A DNA stretch of 55,792 nt from CAZSHX01 sp964606895 (GTDB lineage Bacteria; Bacteroidota; Ignavibacteria; Kapaibacteriales; UBA2268): contig CAZSHX010000024.1 in assembly GCA_964606895.1 (NCBI GenBank), forward strand, positions 1 through 55,792, in the 5' to 3' direction. A program made the translations under genes and the position numbers. Position 1 is the stretch's first letter. Each line of letters opens with the position of its first letter. Below, one piece after another: positions 53,301 to 55,792 of this stretch. A model generated the notes under the pieces. That model had not been told where the DNA came from, ran no database searches, and was given only the letters and a program-made list of their open reading frames with translations.

Positions 53301-54073
53301 TACTCCATGGGATAGACCTGCTCGAATAAATAACTGTGAAAGGGATAGAAAGCCATATCAATATTACAAAATTCAGCATCAACATTAAGATCGAAACTGC
53401 CAATAAATACACCGATTTTCTCATTGCCTGTTGATTTTACGGTTGTTCCGCTGAAATCGGCTGTATCACTATAAAAATAGCATTGTCCCGAGTTAAGAGT
53501 CAGAGTATAGTTGCTGTCGTTCAAATATGTACTATTGCCAATTTTTCTTTTTAAATTGATTGAAATTTTTGTATCATCCTTTGTTGGAATAATGTAAAAA
53601 TAAGCAGGAAATTTATCTCTTCTTGGTAAAGTAATCGGGTCATAGAAAGCCGGAATAACATAGCTGTCGCTCCATATATTTACCGGCAATATAAGTCCGG
53701 GGTCACCATGAGGAGCTCCATCGCCTCCATTATTTATTAATGAAATCGGTTCTTTTGATTTTATTATAAAGCTCTTATTATTAATTGCTTTCCTCTCATT
53801 CAAATTTACTTCAGGATTAATTATAAAAGTATCACGGAAAGAGACTTGCTGATATGAATCTGTACTACCTTTATAAACATCAGCATATCCCATAAGCGGA
53901 AAAGAAATTGAAACATCTGTGTTCTTAAAAGAATAGTAACCATTTCCAACCTCATCTATTCGAACAGATCGGAACTCAGTTCCCATTGCTATGTTCTTTT
54001 TTGCCGAAGCATCCAATCCAAAAAGAATGAGAAATAAGATTATAATTAAAAACTTTGTATTACTATTATTCAT
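50357..54073 (-). CDS. Giant secreted PKD/Ig-like protein with T9SS sorting domain
   Basis: 1238 aa with signal peptide (residues 1-24). Residues about 60-440 resemble the IgGFc-binding N-terminal domain (PVNIWSDSYVIPAFYDP, GSFDLNVDAEFCNIDMAF). A PKD domain follows (about 480-560, CWWNFGDGTRDSGFTVTHKY), then Ig-like repeats with a recurring YSLTVTDSNGCTGT pattern (about 565-930, some five copies), a choice-of-anchor-D-like region (about 935-1035, LDFGKTKIGTPVSKKLTLKN) and a type A sorting domain (LSPNPAENYLILNS...VYFVRVG-like, KVGKFVKI). That sorting domain is the same subtype as in genes 3144-7367 but has no palindromic insertion, so it shows the uninserted state. Probably an adhesin. Confidence 0.85.
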   Translation of the reverse strand: MNNSNTKFLIIILFLILFGLDASAKKNIAMGTEFRSVRIDEVGNGYYSFKNTDVSISFPLMGYADVYKGSTDSYQQVSFRDTFIINPEVNLNERKAINNKSFIIKSKEPISLINNGGDGAPHGDPGLILPVNIWSDSYVIPAFYDPITLPRRDKFPAYFYIIPTKDDTKISINLKRKIGNSTYLNDSNYTLTLNSGQCYFYSDTADFSGTTVKSTGNEKIGVFIGSFDLNVDAEFCNIDMAFYPFHSYLFEQVYPMEYYGKEYIYIPYQDTSNYDYKIHYSGQILRLFAYENNTNIVINSKHKIRLNKAQYYDTIVYDPIKINGDKIFSSAIITRPEPTRKCSATSGWYPAGPFLLHLIPTNRMFAGKTLVFPVVPSSGSRAQAPISIVTIVTKTNSINAFKYDGIDISVNFKPLLIDSGYSYYQKVYIASLGRIIHIESDSNYYAYNCGLTNGSDYIQTGHDYNGGCAYSLGIGAPYLKLSYSPESPVCPETIINFKASSEEKIQKCWWNFGDGTRDSGFTVTHKYKKSGDYTIFALAEIIDENGFVITDSAEVYIEVLESPSPKILADKNPICEGETAILKTTEKYSSYKWSTGTAFESISVTSAGRYSLTVTDSNGCTGTGFIDLKMNPTHKPEIEITGKHPFCPGDSVMLSCKSKYPVYQWLTGDTTQSIFVKVSGDFYLTVTDSNGCTGTSEIINVQTYPNPRPIIEGPLSVCASSDGDYIIQKPWNLSVKWTVTGGNIISDDNSKLKVRWLAKGTGNIQADTKDTVTGCIGSNSITVIIGDNLQIKIIPENKVLCNGTSMTLRVPPGFKEYHWSTNETTNSITINKEGTYFVTVMNEAECTGTDTISIKEAPLPTPVIVGDTLLCSGKTNLLSVQQDFVTYLWNNGETTKQINITQPGNYSVEVVDTNGCRGTAVFTVKEFQFKLSGITDLDFGKTKIGTPVSKKLTLKNESNSEIRISKVSTKSNSPEFTFITSPAIPATLIINETIEIEVSFIPKESKKYQDSLVVDSDLPCLNNISSLLKGEAGVKTLVWLPDTSGKVGETDFCIPLRSNFVEPYTQKLSYSAKIRFDATAFLPDSIYKSYILGTDRFVEMSDSNISLSEKETKLGEFCGTILLADNDRTPLYIDDFEWSDSGIETEKKDGSLTLTGLCVRNLSRLKLLITDEITLSPNPAENYLILNSKIGHGKIEIFSALGIKLIETEYKEKIDVSELPSGLYFVRVGNKVGKFVKI

Positions 54074-54108
54074 AAGTCTTCCTTTAAATAAAATTTCTTT
54101 AGAGTGAC

Positions 54109-54142
54109 AAGCCGTTACGAATCTGAATAATCGTAACGGCTT
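54109..54142. terminator. Hairpin between two minus-strand T9SS genes
   Basis: AAGCCGTTACGA (54109-54120) pairs perfectly with TCGTAACGGCTT (54131-54142). It lies 22 nt after the stop of the 54164 gene on the minus strand. No strong U tract follows, so it may act as a terminator or stability stem. Confidence 0.7.
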
Positions 54143-54163
54143 ATTATCCCACTATGACATTGT

Positions 54164-55750
54164 TCATTCAATTATTATACTACGAGAATAAATCTTGTCG
54201 TTAACCGCAATGTGAATCATATAGACTCCTGCAGGAAGAAAATGAATTTCTTCGCTTTTCGTGAAATCACCATTCGCAATATCCGACGATTCAAATATTC
54301 TCTGACCTAAAAAGTTATATAAACAAATTCTGACATTTGATGTTTCCTTAATTGAGAATTCTAAGTTCAAAATATCATATGCAGGGTTAGGATAGACTTT
54401 TATACTAATCCCTTCAGCATCAATTATAGTTCTTTTGATGAGAATTTTATCGTCTTCAAACTCTCTTCTTAACCAGGAACCATCATATTTTATTCTGGCG
54501 ATAAACCCATCAAAAGACCCATTATTAGAGCCTTGGTAAGGATAACTGCCAATAGACATAGACGCATTATCTGTTTTACCTGCAATTATTGGGTTATTCT
54601 CGTCTTTAGAAAGACAAATTGCATTAGCAATAAATCTTGTATCAGGGTACTGAGGTCGAATAATACCATTCCCAAAATATGTTCCCCAAATTTTCGAGGA
54701 GCCATCCCTCGCAATTTTCATTACAAAAGCATCGTATAAAGTTGGAGTTCGATCTGAAAATGCACCGAGAGTATAGATATTCGTATAGCTATCCGTGTAA
54801 CCACATATATATAAACTATCATTTAGCTCACAAATCGCATTGAGATAGTCGTCCGTTTCACCACCTATGTATGACGACCATGTAAGAGTGCCGTCGGTTT
54901 TCAGTTTAGCAATAAAACCATCGTTTGTACTGCCGATACCTCCATGATAATTCATGTCAAATCCATTATAGGCGAGGTCGAATCTGCTATTGGTATTCCC
55001 AGCTATAATGCATCCGTCATTATCATAAACAATAGAGGTTCCACTGGTTACTCTATCACCGCCAAAGTACGTGCTATAGATTAGTGAGTCCCCATTACTG
55101 GTCAACATTGTAAGAAATGCATCATAGGTACCTCTTCGTGTACTTCTGAATGCATTACCGGTTACAGGATAATCATTGATACTATTGGTTTTACCTGTTA
55201 TATTGACAGGACCGCCTTCAAGTGAATGCGTTATACTCATACACTTATCCTCACTTGAACCTCCTAAATATGAACTCCACTCAAGTAGTCCGTTACCCTG
55301 AAATTTTGCTACAAAACCGTCTAAACTTCCCCCTCCATAAGTCATTTGGATACCATTATACATTGAGATACCATCCTTAGTTGAACCTGCAATAACAACT
55401 TTATCTTCATTATTTACCGCTATTGAACTTATTTCATCAACATCACTCCCACCATAATATGTACACCAAAGCAATTCATCACCTTTATTACTTAACTTAA
55501 GCAAGAAGGCATTCTGAGTAGCGGCAAGATTCTGTTGATAAATATAATAGCCGGCATTTTGTTTTCTGCCACTTATATTAGTACTGCTTTCTGTGTAGCC
55601 ACCGATATAAATTTCTTTATTGGAGTTTAAAGCAATTGCATTTCCAATATCATCTTCGGTACCACCAAAATATGATAACCATCTTATTTGACCGAGAGGA
55701 GAGAATTTTGCAATAAAGGCATCTTTATAACCTCCATTACTAGTGTTAAG
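54164..55750 (-). pseudogene. SBBP-repeat T9SS protein, 5' part missing
   Basis: The open frame encodes about 529 residues of SBBP beta-propeller repeats (LLWCTYYGGSDVDEISSI, LEWSSYLGGSSEDKCMSI, LTWSSYIGGETDDYLNAI, with intervening DGFVAKF/DAFIAKF) and a type A sorting domain (VYPNPAYDILNLEF...IYSRSIIIE). Repeat coding continues upstream of the first possible start (TTG at 55504) up to 55750, where it meets an in-frame TAA at 55753-55751 and homology stops. There is no ATG or signal peptide. The gene therefore lost its 5' end at about 55745-55755, by insertion or rearrangement. Without a signal sequence the product cannot be exported. Confidence 0.75.
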
Positions 55751-55753
55751 TTA

Positions 55754-55792
55754 ATTAGGAAATGACGCATAATGTTCGTATATTTGCATCTA
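55754..55792 (+). promoter_or_regulatory. Promoter-like sequence at the right edge, directed off-window
   Basis: AAATGACGCATAATGTTCGT precedes TATATTTG (55779-55786), a TAnnTTTG box pointing right. It directly abuts the truncated SBBP gene, so a new plus-strand gene probably begins just outside the window. Confidence 0.45.

Overview
The window is AT-rich DNA from a Bacteroidota/Chlorobiota/Ignavibacteriota-type bacterium (FCB superphylum). Ignavibacteria- or Kapabacteria-like lineages are my best guess, which is inference. The evidence is a set of at least nine secreted proteins ending in type IX secretion (T9SS) C-terminal sorting domains, several promoters of the Bacteroidota form TTTG-N18-22-TAnnTTTG, weak Shine-Dalgarno use, a GH92 glycosidase, SpoIIE/STAS/RsbW signalling and many GC-rich extragenic palindromes. 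No rRNA, tRNA or CRISPR array was seen.

Layout. 1-7367: a terminator of an off-window gene, a small exported protein, then three tandem T9SS cargo genes, the first frameshifted just before its sorting domain. 7484-17081: a membrane glycosyltransferase, an Asp-box T9SS protein, an SDR-type enzyme and a 1582-aa surface protein related to the frameshifted one. 17161-25997: housekeeping and envelope genes (HIT protein, KdsD, RodZ-like, DUF2279-like, glycosyltransferase, histidine kinase, RdgB, membrane protein, cysteine-desulfurase-like enzyme with a coupled small protein). 26077-28480 (minus): part of a cytochrome c maturation operon (ccsA/ccmC-like, an unlisted 50-aa ccmD-like gene, ccmE with a CxxxY haem motif, TlpA/ResA-like thioredoxin). 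28562-31545 (minus): an RsbW/STAS/RsbU-like partner-switching module. 31821-33727: NAD(P)H-hydrate repair enzyme and VanZ. 33728-36034: a repeat-rich island around a T9SS gene. 36035-42287: GH92 mannosidase and two tandem histidine kinases. 42371-46360: an OmpA remnant, three Hsp20 genes and dnaK. 46474-47082: a hicB/hicA cluster. 47214-55792: Kelch T9SS protein, tyrosine recombinase, a 1238-aa PKD/Ig-like T9SS protein and a 5'-truncated SBBP-repeat T9SS gene cut at the right edge.

The most striking structure is a set of short GC-rich palindromic repeats inserted in frame at two loop positions inside the T9SS sorting domains of four genes. Different palindrome families occupy the same two positions in different genes, and a relative of one family lies between genes. 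This resembles protein-coding palindromic elements (as in Rickettsia) but specialised on secretion-signal domains. A second unexplained signal is a roughly 40-50-bp sequence repeated three times upstream of genes and always oriented toward the following gene.
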